Positions 1 to 6,160 of a stretch of 8,210 nt of DNA are shown here, one piece after another; the first letter of the stretch is position 1; every line of letters begins with the position of its first letter. The DNA lies in contig JAFEGS010000031.1 of NCBI GenBank assembly GCA_018239705.1, positions 1 to 8,210 of the forward strand, given 5' to 3'. Made by a program: the position numbers and the translations under genes. Source of the DNA: Verrucomicrobiota bacterium (lineage in GTDB: Bacteria; Chlamydiota; Chlamydiia; Chlamydiales; FEN-1388). The notes below the pieces were generated by a model, which was not told the DNA's origin, did not search any database, and saw nothing but the letters and a program-made list of their open reading frames with translations.

Positions 1-913
1 TTATCACTTCATGAACTTTAGTATCATTCGCCCACGAATAACTACCAGAAACCATGGCATCTAGAAATTGTTTTACAGTATGCCTACAGGGCAGCCAAAA
101 TTCATCGGTACTATAGGCACGTTTTGTAAATAATTTATTATCATAAAATGATAACCAAGTCAAAGGCTTATTATTTGCCTTTAAAATTTCATTTAGCCTA
201 TTAAAGTGATAAAGAGAGAATTTGCGCTCGAGAGGGGGAGTGAGATTTTGCTTGGGGAGGTCCTCCTTGGGAATTTTACCTAATGGGACGGCGTCTAAGT
301 AGTCACAAACGAGATCATACTTCATATCAAATTTCTTAAGGGAGTTTATTTCAAAATACAATCTACTTACTGTGGTCACCGGAGTAAGGTCTATCCATTT
401 TTTGAGCATATCGAGCGGGTCAGAAAACGCATAACAGTCTTTACTTTCAAACCCTAAGCCATCTCCCAATCGCCTCCAGGCTCTTCTCTCAGCAATCAGA
501 TTGGCAAGGCCGGCTAGTGTTTCTTTCTCTTCAAAATCGCTTAAGAATCCTTTCGATGTATCTCGATTACGTTCTTGTCGCGCGGTCTCTTTTGCCCGGA
601 TTTTCTCCATTTTTCCTGCTGTTGGAAGCACCAGATATTTTTTAATTGGCTCAATGTCTAGATCCAGCAGCGTTTTAACGACAACCTCAGACTTGACTGC
701 TTTTTGGATATACTGTTCGGAGTCTATCATCCGCTCTTTAATTTTTGGATGAAGCCCTTTCCAGTTATTTTCGAGCGTTCTGGTGATTGTATCTAAGACA
801 GCATAAGGGAATACTGATAGAGGCATACTTTGGTAGGCTTGTGCATTATTATTTTTATATGCCTCTTCGTACCACATTCCTTTGTATGAGAGAGCTTGAT
901 TGACAGGTTCCAT
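1..913 (-). CDS. Partial protein with a death-domain-like segment (C-terminus beyond left edge)
   Basis: The frame is open from an ATG at 911-913 through the left edge: 304 codons with no stop, so the gene is truncated by the window and its C-terminus is unknown. A GAGGAAAG ribosome binding site lies about 5-9 bases before the ATG, supporting this start. No signal peptide or membrane segment is seen. Residues about 1-130 are helical, charged and unrecognised. Residues about 133-206 match the spacing of a eukaryotic death domain: W146-R-R-L149, then L153-G-F, then M169-L-K-K-W173, then T181-V with L185, then a Leu/Ile/Val-rich last helix ending near L206. Residues 225-304 are unrecognised. Death domains mediate homotypic protein contacts in host apoptosis and inflammation signalling; an effector-like adaptor role is inference. 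The open frame is certain; the domain call is moderate because it rests on pattern only. Confidence 0.85.
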   Translation of the reverse strand, partial: MEPVNQALSYKGMWYEEAYKNNNAQAYQSMPLSVFPYAVLDTITRTLENNWKGLHPKIKERMIDSEQYIQKAVKSEVVVKTLLDLDIEPIKKYLVLPTAGKMEKIRAKETARQERNRDTSKGFLSDFEEKETLAGLANLIAERRAWRRLGDGLGFESKDCYAFSDPLDMLKKWIDLTPVTTVSRLYFEINSLKKFDMKYDLVCDYLDAVPLGKIPKEDLPKQNLTPPLERKFSLYHFNRLNEILKANNKPLTWLSFYDNKLFTKRAYSTDEFWLPCRHTVKQFLDAMVSGSYSWANDTKVHEVI

Positions 914-1006
914 GATATCTTTCCTCATGTGAGTGAATTGATCAGGTTAGATGAACTGAAAGTTATAAGTACAGGAAAAATTTATGTTGTTATGGATTGG
1001 GATTTA

Positions 1007-1099
1007 CTACAGCTGTCGTTATATTAGGGCAACGCCCTAGGTGGGATAGGGCCCGCCCACAGGCAGGCTGAAAGCCTGCGCTACAGCAAATTCGTTATA
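1007..1099 (+). repeat. Short direct repeat flanking the palindrome cluster
   Basis: CTACAGC, a short spacer, then TCGTTATA occurs at 1007-1023 (spacer TG) and again at 1081-1099 (spacer AAAT). The second copy forms most of the loop between the two 18-bp arms of the palindromic element. The duplication suggests that the element was built from, or inserted into, a repeated unit. No function can be assigned. Confidence 0.6.
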
Positions 1100-1184
1100 A
1101 CGCAGGCTTTCAGCCTGCTATTTTCTTTTGCAATATCCCTGGGGCGATGCCCCAGGCTTTTATAATTCAGGGCGTTGCCCTGAA
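1026..1184. repeat. REP/MITE-like element made of nested palindromes
   Basis: Five short hairpins, each with a three-base loop, are packed here: 1026-1038 (AGGGC-AAC-GCCCT), 1063-1079 (GCAGGCT-GAA-AGCCTGC), 1102-1118 (GCAGGCT-TTC-AGCCTGC), 1138-1156 (CCTGGGGC-GAT-GCCCCAGG) and 1166-1184 (TTCAGGGC-GTT-GCCCTGAA). They also pair at long range. 1063-1080 and 1101-1118 are exact 18-bp reverse complements with a 20-bp spacer, and the outermost hairpins 1026-1038 and 1169-1181 are exact 13-bp reverse complements. This nested symmetry resembles paired REP sequences (REPIN-type) mobilised by a RAYT transposase. No transposase is in the window. The element starts 6-7 bases after the stop of the minus-strand gene ending at 1191, so it could protect or end that transcript, but no T-tract follows any hairpin. 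Confidence 0.85.
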
Positions 1185-1190
1185 AGGTTC

Positions 1191-3167
1191 TCAGCGCAAT
1201 GTGGAAAGGATTTTTAGCTGGAAATTTCCCTCCTCATTTTTATAAAACTGCTCTTTTATGTAGTGTGAGAGATGTGCCATGCTATCAAACTGAAGGAGCG
1301 ATGCGCCTTGCTCCTTTCCTCCGTATGTTTCGCCATGTGAGTTAAAAAGTGCCGGTTTTTTGTGTTCGTCAAACATAATCACATAGGTTGCGTTTGTTCC
1401 ATGAGTGGATTCTGTTGTTAAAACAGCGCACGCCCTTCCTTGTGTGTGCATAGCCGAGGCTTGAAGGTCTGTTAAAAGAATATCCAGGTGCGTACTCACA
1501 GGCAGCGTAGGAATATCTCCTGTGTCTATATAAGCAAATGGAACAACAGCTGTTATTGTATCTTTAAGATCATCACTTAAGCTTCTAGTATATACTTCTC
1601 CAAAATCTAACAAGCCAGCGTTAGTATATTCAGATGTATATTTGTTCACGCCGGCATCGATTAATTGATACATTTCTCGTTCATTTTTCGGTAAGCCTTG
1701 GTTAAAAAAGGACTCAACTGCTTGTAAGCAAATAACCGCGCAAGCGACAGCAGCCTGCTGCGTAGTCATGTCAGAGCCTAAGCTACTAATAACTGCCTCC
1801 AGCTCCTCTTCTCCAACTTGATCTCCACCAAACTGCCCCACTTGGGCTAAGATCCTCTCCATATCTTGTTCCCCAACTGCGTCGGAAACAGGCCCATGTG
1901 TCAGGAAATCGCGAATTTTTCCGATCTCGCCTTGAGAGTACTGACAAACAATAGCCCTCTCTACGCCTGTCGGTCGTTTCACTTCTGGCCGCTCAATTGG
2001 CATGACCTGCTTGGGCTGTGCGCCTGTCTTCCACTGGCCAAGGCCAAGTTCTTTTCGGATCTGGAATGCGCTATAAAATAGGCCGCTCACAGGTATGCTA
2101 TGCTCGTCTACCACAGACTTCAAGAGGCTACTTTTAATTTCCAAGTACTTCGTATCTTCCCTTGCAAGAGCTTCTGCCAGATAGTTCATTCCTTGCTCTT
2201 TTGTACTTGTCGATTTGCTTTTCATGCAGTTGCTTCCAAGAATTGCAAACGCCTTGGACTTAATGTCGTGAGAATAGCTGTCATTTTGCGTGATACTGAC
2301 CAAAAATTGGTTCCAGTCCTCTCTATTTGGTGACAGCCCATACTGCTCCTCTATGTGCGATAGCTCTTCTGTGCTATTGGGGAGGTTTGACAGTATCTCC
2401 TTGAGCTTTTCAGTATCATTTTGTTCAGTATTTAATAACGCAAGTTGGTCAAGAGCAAACACATCGTCCGGATTGAGCTCAAGTGCCTTTTTAAGAGCAA
2501 TTGTAGCGCTGTTTTTACAGCTTAGATAGGCCTCGCTACCAGGCTCGCAAGAGACCATTTTTTGTCTTTCTATAGCGCCAAGGCGGGCGTGAGCAAATGC
2601 ATTTTTTGGGTCTATTTTGATCGATTTTTCAAAATACATTTTTGCAATCTGCAGTTTGTCTTTGTTCGTGCTTTGTCGAACAGCCTCTCCGAGCAGCCCC
2701 CAGGCAAAGGCATTCTTTGGATCTGCTTTTGTGATGGCTACAAGCATGGTTATGGCCTCTTGCGTATGCCCCTCCTTCAGCTTTTCTTGTGCTGCGAACG
2801 CATATTCATACGACCTACTCATCGCAGGCTGTTTTGGCACCACAATGTTGCCGTTTTGAACCACTTGGTCGAAGAGCTCGTTTGTTACTAATACCTTTTT
2901 CTCGACCTGACCACCGACTGCAACAAACTTATTCCAAACCCGCTGATCCAGTAGTCCAAGGCCTAGTGTACCGAGTGTGAGTGCAATACCTTGAAGGAGG
3001 CGAACGAAGCGCTCTTCACCGGTGTAGGTCTTTATGTATGTGAGCTCTTTATTTGGGCCTGTAGATGACACTGATAATTTTTTATTTTTCCCCATTGCCT
3101 GGTCTGCATAGAGTCGGTACAGCTCTTCACTATTGTGGGGAAGTTTGTCGTAATGTGAATAGTTCAT
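1191..3167 (-). CDS. TPR protein with C-terminal viral-tegument-like deubiquitinase (VTD-type) domain
   Basis: This 658-residue protein probably removes ubiquitin or a ubiquitin-like protein from host targets. Start: ATG at 3165-3167, preceded by AGAGGAA at 3173-3179. Domains: a short hydrophobic stretch at about 57-73 that could be one membrane helix; three TPR-like repeats at about 122-236, two ending in the typical DPKNA turn; a poorly defined middle; and a papain-like domain at about 465-645. In that domain Q470 precedes C476 by six residues, the papain oxyanion-Gln/catalytic-Cys spacing. A FNSHG motif (N609, H611) then sits on a strand after a hydrophobic beta segment, followed by a Gly-rich turn and LLQFDS. 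Herpesvirus tegument deubiquitinases and the bacterial VTD family use Cys, then Asp-x-His, in this order; here Asp is replaced by Asn. The family call is by motif order, not by search. Alternatives are another papain-like peptidase or a transglutaminase-fold protein. TPRs suggest protein-mediated targeting. Confidence 0.78.
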   Translation of the reverse strand: MNYSHYDKLPHNSEELYRLYADQAMGKNKKLSVSSTGPNKELTYIKTYTGEERFVRLLQGIALTLGTLGLGLLDQRVWNKFVAVGGQVEKKVLVTNELFDQVVQNGNIVVPKQPAMSRSYEYAFAAQEKLKEGHTQEAITMLVAITKADPKNAFAWGLLGEAVRQSTNKDKLQIAKMYFEKSIKIDPKNAFAHARLGAIERQKMVSCEPGSEAYLSCKNSATIALKKALELNPDDVFALDQLALLNTEQNDTEKLKEILSNLPNSTEELSHIEEQYGLSPNREDWNQFLVSITQNDSYSHDIKSKAFAILGSNCMKSKSTSTKEQGMNYLAEALAREDTKYLEIKSSLLKSVVDEHSIPVSGLFYSAFQIRKELGLGQWKTGAQPKQVMPIERPEVKRPTGVERAIVCQYSQGEIGKIRDFLTHGPVSDAVGEQDMERILAQVGQFGGDQVGEEELEAVISSLGSDMTTQQAAVACAVICLQAVESFFNQGLPKNEREMYQLIDAGVNKYTSEYTNAGLLDFGEVYTRSLSDDLKDTITAVVPFAYIDTGDIPTLPVSTHLDILLTDLQASAMHTQGRACAVLTTESTHGTNATYVIMFDEHKKPALFNSHGETYGGKEQGASLLQFDSMAHLSHYIKEQFYKNEEGNFQLKILSTLR

Positions 3168-3180
3168 AAAAATTCCTCTA

Positions 3181-3199
3181 TGTAAATAATTAATTTACA
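3181..3199. promoter_or_regulatory. Palindrome, candidate operator or mRNA hairpin
   Basis: TGTAAAT at 3181-3187 and ATTTACA at 3193-3199 are perfect 7-bp inverted arms around a 5-bp AT-rich centre. The site ends one base before the ribosome binding site of the minus-strand TPR/VTD gene, so a bound repressor, or the RNA hairpin itself, could restrain that gene. The role is inferred from position alone. Confidence 0.4.
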
Positions 3200-3223
3200 T
3201 ATGCACGATCGGTATAATTTTTT

Positions 3224-3237
3224 CAAGAGGCCTCTTG
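3224..3237. promoter_or_regulatory. 14-bp perfect palindrome in divergent intergenic region
   Basis: CAAGAGGCCTCTTG reads identically on both strands and lies midway between the divergent TPR/VTD and adenylate kinase genes. It overlaps a possible minus-strand -35 element (TTGAAA, reverse of 3221-3226). It could be a dimeric regulator site controlling one or both genes; no family is assigned. Confidence 0.35.
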
Positions 3238-3252
3238 CAGAAGATAGGTCAT

Positions 3253-3282
3253 TTGACAGGAATGTATTTTATTTATTACAAT
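3253..3282 (+). promoter_or_regulatory. Sigma-70-type promoter for adenylate kinase
   Basis: A perfect -35 TTGACA (3253-3258) and a -10 TACAAT (3277-3282) are separated by 18 bp. Transcription would begin near 3289-3291. That leaves a leader of about 24 bases to the ATG at 3314 and places the upstream ATG at 3293 almost at the 5' end, which favours 3314 as the start codon. Confidence 0.6.
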
Positions 3283-3313
3283 TTTAGTTTTAATGTTTAA
3301 TAAGGTATTGTTC

Positions 3314-4039
3314 ATGAAGCGATCTATTTCTGTTTTTCTTTTTGTGCTGTTCAGTTTTGTATCAGTACAGCTTTTTGCGCAGACATCTCATCCTCTTGTT
3401 CTCATTTTGCTTGGTCCTCCTGGATCGGGCAAGGGCACTCAGGCTGTGCAATTAAGCCGCCAATACTCCATTCCACACATATCTACCGGGGATATTTTTA
3501 GATCCAATATCAAGCAGGGGACTGCGCTTGGGCTTAAAGTAAAACAGTTTCTTGATTCGGGAGCACTTGTTCCAGACTCTATTGTGCTCGAGATGCTTTT
3601 TGATCGGCTAAAAGAGCCTGACTGCGAAAAGGGATTTCTCCTCGATGGCTTTCCAAGGACAGTAGCCCAGGCAGAGGCGCTAGAGGCCTATTTCAAAAAC
3701 ACAAAAAAGGCCGAACCTATCGTGTTTCAATTGATGCTTTCAGATGATGCCATCGTGGACCGCATCACAGGACGCCGTACCTGCCAGCATTGCGGGCATA
3801 TCTACCACATCGTGGCGCACCCTCCAAAAGAGCCCGCAGTGTGCGATATTTGCCATGGCCCGCTTCTTCAGCGCTCTGATGACACGGAAAAAGTTGTCCA
3901 AGAGCGCCTGAAAGAGTATCACGGCCTCACAAAGCCGGTAGAAGAGTTTTACCAGAAAAAAGGGCTTGTCCATCAAATTGATAGCTCTATGCCTTCAGAT
4001 GATGTTCTAAAGGCAATAGCCAAGATTATTATTGAATAG
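3314..4039 (+). CDS. adk: Adenylate kinase with zinc-type lid and N-terminal signal peptide
   Basis: Catalyses ATP + AMP to 2 ADP. I chose the ATG at 3314 (241 residues) over one at 3293: TAAGG lies 8 bases upstream and the predicted promoter fits. Residues 1-22 form a clear signal peptide: K2-R3, a Phe/Val/Leu core, and Leu-Phe-Ala before Q23. The catalytic body follows: P-loop GPPGSGKGT at 34-42, STGD at 57-60, DGFPR at 111-115 and GRR at 153-155. The lid has C157, C160, C177 and C180 spaced as in zinc-binding adenylate kinases, and R187-S-D-D supplies lid-closing residues. The mature part (about 219 residues) is normal length and every key residue is present, so the enzyme should be active. 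The oddity is export: adenylate kinase is normally cytosolic. A periplasmic, surface or host-directed role in nucleotide balance is inference. Whether it is the cell's only adenylate kinase cannot be seen here. A co-directional gene remnant follows 60 bases later. Confidence 0.93.
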   Translation: MKRSISVFLFVLFSFVSVQLFAQTSHPLVLILLGPPGSGKGTQAVQLSRQYSIPHISTGDIFRSNIKQGTALGLKVKQFLDSGALVPDSIVLEMLFDRLKEPDCEKGFLLDGFPRTVAQAEALEAYFKNTKKAEPIVFQLMLSDDAIVDRITGRRTCQHCGHIYHIVAHPPKEPAVCDICHGPLLQRSDDTEKVVQERLKEYHGLTKPVEEFYQKKGLVHQIDSSMPSDDVLKAIAKIIIE

Positions 4040-4099
4040 CTTTACAAAAAAAATCAGTTCATCATAAAACCCAATCTTTTAGCTATTTTGGGTGTAGAT

Positions 4100-4527
4100 A
4101 TGAAGTCGATGATTGTTCTGCTGCTCGCAAGTATTGCCTCACTGCATCTTGCAGCTGCTGATGAGAAGGTGGTTTGTCGAAAGCTGCCTCTTACGTATGA
4201 TGTCGAGACGCTGCCATTGCATCCATACTTGAAGAAATAGCGGCGCTGTTTGGGACAGAAATTGGTCTTGTACGCCTCTCAAAGGTGCCAAGTAAAAAAA
4301 TAATCCCTCCACACTCTGATGGCGATGTATTTGACTTTTGCAGCGAAAACATCTATCGCCTTCACATCCCCATAGTGACAGGCGAAGAGGTGGTTTTTGA
4401 AATTGCAGGTAGCAGCTACCAGCTTGAAGCCGGCTCGCTCTACTTTACCAACGTGTCCAAAGAGCACACTGTCATCAACAATGGCCCAACCGATCGCATC
4501 CACCTCATCATTGAGGCTAAGAACTGA
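4100..4527 (+). pseudogene. Broken exported aspartyl/asparaginyl beta-hydroxylase-like gene
   Basis: Two frames together look like one member of the Asp/Asn (Asp_Arg_Hydrox, cupin-fold, Fe(II)/2-oxoglutarate) hydroxylase family. The first frame (ATG 4100, stop 4238-4240) gives a signal peptide ending near Ala-Ala-Ala-Asp, then KLPLTYDVETL, which resembles the family N-terminus. The second frame is open from 4201 to the stop at 4525-4527. It holds the catalytic half: H and D of the HSD iron motif (codons 4312 and 4318), RLHIPI, the distal iron His in EHTVINN (codon 4465) and the 2-oxoglutarate Arg in DRIHLI (codon 4495). The segment usually lying between these halves, with a conserved Trp and Gly-x-Trp, is missing, so a deletion that shifted the frame is likely. 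The second frame lacks an ATG; GTG at 4285 would start inside the domain. No strong ribosome binding site precedes 4100. The gene follows adk on the same strand and its tail overlaps the Fic gene by 11 bases. Confidence 0.72.
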
Positions 4528-6046
4528 TACCGGTTGTTTGCATCATTTCAGAAATAATGAATTGAGTAAATGGCAGGATATTTGCCTCAACACTTGCTGT
4601 TTCTAGAGCCCGAAAGTACTGATTTCGCTTTTCCACATGAATAATGGTCCAAGGGTAGCCGCCAGATGCCAGCATGGCATTCATCAAAAAGCGGCCAATT
4701 CGACCATTGCCATCCATGTAGGGGTGGATGAAAACAAAGAGAAAATGGCCGAGAATAGCGCGAACAGCAGCATTCTCTTCCTCTTGCATGCACTGGAAAA
4801 ATGCAGCCATGAGTTCTCCCAAATAGTCACTCGAGGGCGGGGTGTGGCGTGAGTTTCGAATATAGACCTGGTGCCTTCTGTATCCGAAAAGCTCCACTGG
4901 GGTAAGAATTTGCGCCCTCACTGATGGTGCAAACAGCCTCTGAAACCATACTGGAAGATCTTGTTCGAGCACAAAACCCGGCGACTCATTATTAAATATT
5001 CTTTTAAGAGATTCTTTTACCTGCTGAAATGTCTCATAATATCCACGCGCTGCAAGGGTATTTTGCTTCTGTTTGTCCTCAGCATTTCCATCTGGGTCCC
5101 ATTCAGCATTCTTTACTTTTTCGATTAACTCCTTTGTAACTTGATACCCTTCTATAGAAAGTGAGTTGTAGGCATCTTGAGTATAGACGGCATTAACTTG
5201 CTGAAGATAAGCGCCAGCATCCATAGGTAACCCAGGAGCTGGTGGAACATTATCGATCACAACTGTTCGAAATTCCTTCCACATCGCATGTATGCGTGCT
5301 ATGTAGGGTGATCTAAACGAGCGCCCACGAAGAGCTGGTTCTGCTGTAAACGGGTTAGTTTCTTGAAGCGAGAAGCCCACAGACTCAAGTGCATTTTTGA
5401 TCCTATCAGCCATCATGGTATTAGCTAAAAAGCGGTACGCTCCGACAATTCGGTTAGCTGCTGCTTTGAATTGAAATTCTACAATGGTTCGAATAAGTTC
5501 CCCAGGATCGTTTATCGATTGAAGAGCAATTTCGCCCTCTCTTCTATTTTTCAAAAAATAACTAGGAGACACTTTGCATAAGGCATACTCAAAAGGCATA
5601 ATCTGTAAGCCTCTCACATCCGCACGTTTCACAGGTAGGCGCTCCGGATCAGCATACACAAGTAATGAGGTATTGAAGGGGAGGTGTAATGGCTTGCCGC
5701 TTCCCGAATTTGCTACTATTATGACCTGCTCGGGAATATGTGTAGACCCCACGTGAAGATCGAGGGAGATTTCTGCGGATAAGCAGTAATTTTTATCGTA
5801 AAGGTGTTCCAAATAGAGACGTAAAAAGTCCCAGAAATTTGCATACCAAGCTGTGGTGTCTCCAGGAGCTAAATCGGGTCTTACAATTAGATACCATCCA
5901 GGGATAATTTCCTCGAGCCAATGATTTAGTACCAAAATCTCCCTATCTGCACGTGAAAGCTCAGAAGTATGCACTATGTGAATACCATTTTTTTTTTCAA
6001 TCGCACCATGAAGATGGTCTAAGGCTTCGTTTAAAGGTGTCGCCAC
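4517..6046 (-). CDS. Fic-family protein (probable AMPylator) with AbiEi-like N-terminal region
   Basis: This 509-residue protein probably transfers AMP (or another nucleotide moiety) to a hydroxyl side chain of a target protein. Start: GTG at 6044-6046, weakly preceded by GCGAG six bases upstream. Residues about 20-190 resemble the AbiEi-type winged-helix and adjoining domain found at the front of many bacterial Fic proteins (HTSELSRADRE, then PGWYLIVRPD, then a strand ending VIIVA). An inhibitory helix has the (S/T)xxxE(G/N) motif at S295 to E299-G300 (5147-5164), placing it before the Fic core and so in class II, where the Glu blocks productive ATP binding. The core motif HPYMDGNGRIGR is complete at 441-452 (4691-4726), with H441 as the general base. 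Length and layout match a widespread bacterial chromosomal family, so its role may be regulatory or toxin-like rather than a secreted effector. Its tail overlaps the hydroxylase remnant. Confidence 0.92.
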   Translation of the reverse strand: MATPLNEALDHLHGAIEKKNGIHIVHTSELSRADREILVLNHWLEEIIPGWYLIVRPDLAPGDTTAWYANFWDFLRLYLEHLYDKNYCLSAEISLDLHVGSTHIPEQVIIVANSGSGKPLHLPFNTSLLVYADPERLPVKRADVRGLQIMPFEYALCKVSPSYFLKNRREGEIALQSINDPGELIRTIVEFQFKAAANRIVGAYRFLANTMMADRIKNALESVGFSLQETNPFTAEPALRGRSFRSPYIARIHAMWKEFRTVVIDNVPPAPGLPMDAGAYLQQVNAVYTQDAYNSLSIEGYQVTKELIEKVKNAEWDPDGNAEDKQKQNTLAARGYYETFQQVKESLKRIFNNESPGFVLEQDLPVWFQRLFAPSVRAQILTPVELFGYRRHQVYIRNSRHTPPSSDYLGELMAAFFQCMQEEENAAVRAILGHFLFVFIHPYMDGNGRIGRFLMNAMLASGGYPWTIIHVEKRNQYFRALETASVEANILPFTQFIISEMMQTTGISS

Positions 6047-6111
6047 GTTTTTCTCGCTTTTTATGCTATGTTTTTCTCGCTTTTCATGTTAGGTTTTTCT
6101 CGCTTTTTATG
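6047..6111 (-). repeat. Three tandem 23-bp repeats at the Fic start codon
   Basis: A 19-bp core recurs at 6047-6065, 6070-6088 and 6093-6111, exactly 23 bp apart, with 4-bp variable linkers. Copies 1 and 3 are identical; copy 2 differs at one base. Read on the minus strand, each copy is CATRAAAAGCGAGAAAAAC and carries GCGAG, a weak ribosome-binding-like stretch. Copy 1 touches the GTG start of the Fic gene. Copy 2 has ATG where copies 1 and 3 have ATA. That ATG opens an 8-codon frame ending at TAA (6061-6063), out of frame with Fic. The array could tune or switch Fic translation, or be a relic of slippage. Confidence 0.9.
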
Positions 6112-6160
6112 CAAGGGGCCGGCTCCAATGGTGCCAACAAACTTGTGCTCGCAACGTGCC

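Noticed and set aside
501..752. Plus-strand 83-codon frame
   Set aside because: It lies antisense to the left-edge minus-strand gene, which is open across the whole stretch, has a good ribosome binding site and shows a domain pattern.
1026..1184. CRISPR array or rho-independent terminators
   Set aside because: Units are palindromes of differing sequence without regular spacers, which excludes CRISPR; no hairpin is followed by a run of T on either strand.
3293..3313. Upstream ATG giving seven extra residues on adenylate kinase
   Set aside because: The predicted transcription start is almost at this codon and there is no ribosome binding site; the ATG at 3314 has TAAGG at good spacing and starts a clean signal peptide.
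4069..4093. ACCCAA/TTGGGT inverted repeat as a terminator after adk
   Set aside because: The stem is only 6 bp with a 13-base loop and no T-tract follows, so a terminator is not supported.
4201..4240. Programmed frameshift joining the two hydroxylase frames
   Set aside because: No slippery heptamer is visible in the overlap and the joined protein would still lack the central segment of the family, so decay is the simpler reading.
6121..6135. GGCTCC-AAT-GGTGCC hairpin resembling the REP-like hairpins
   Set aside because: The stem has a mismatch, it is isolated, and it lacks the GGGC/AGGCT cores of the cluster at 1026-1184.
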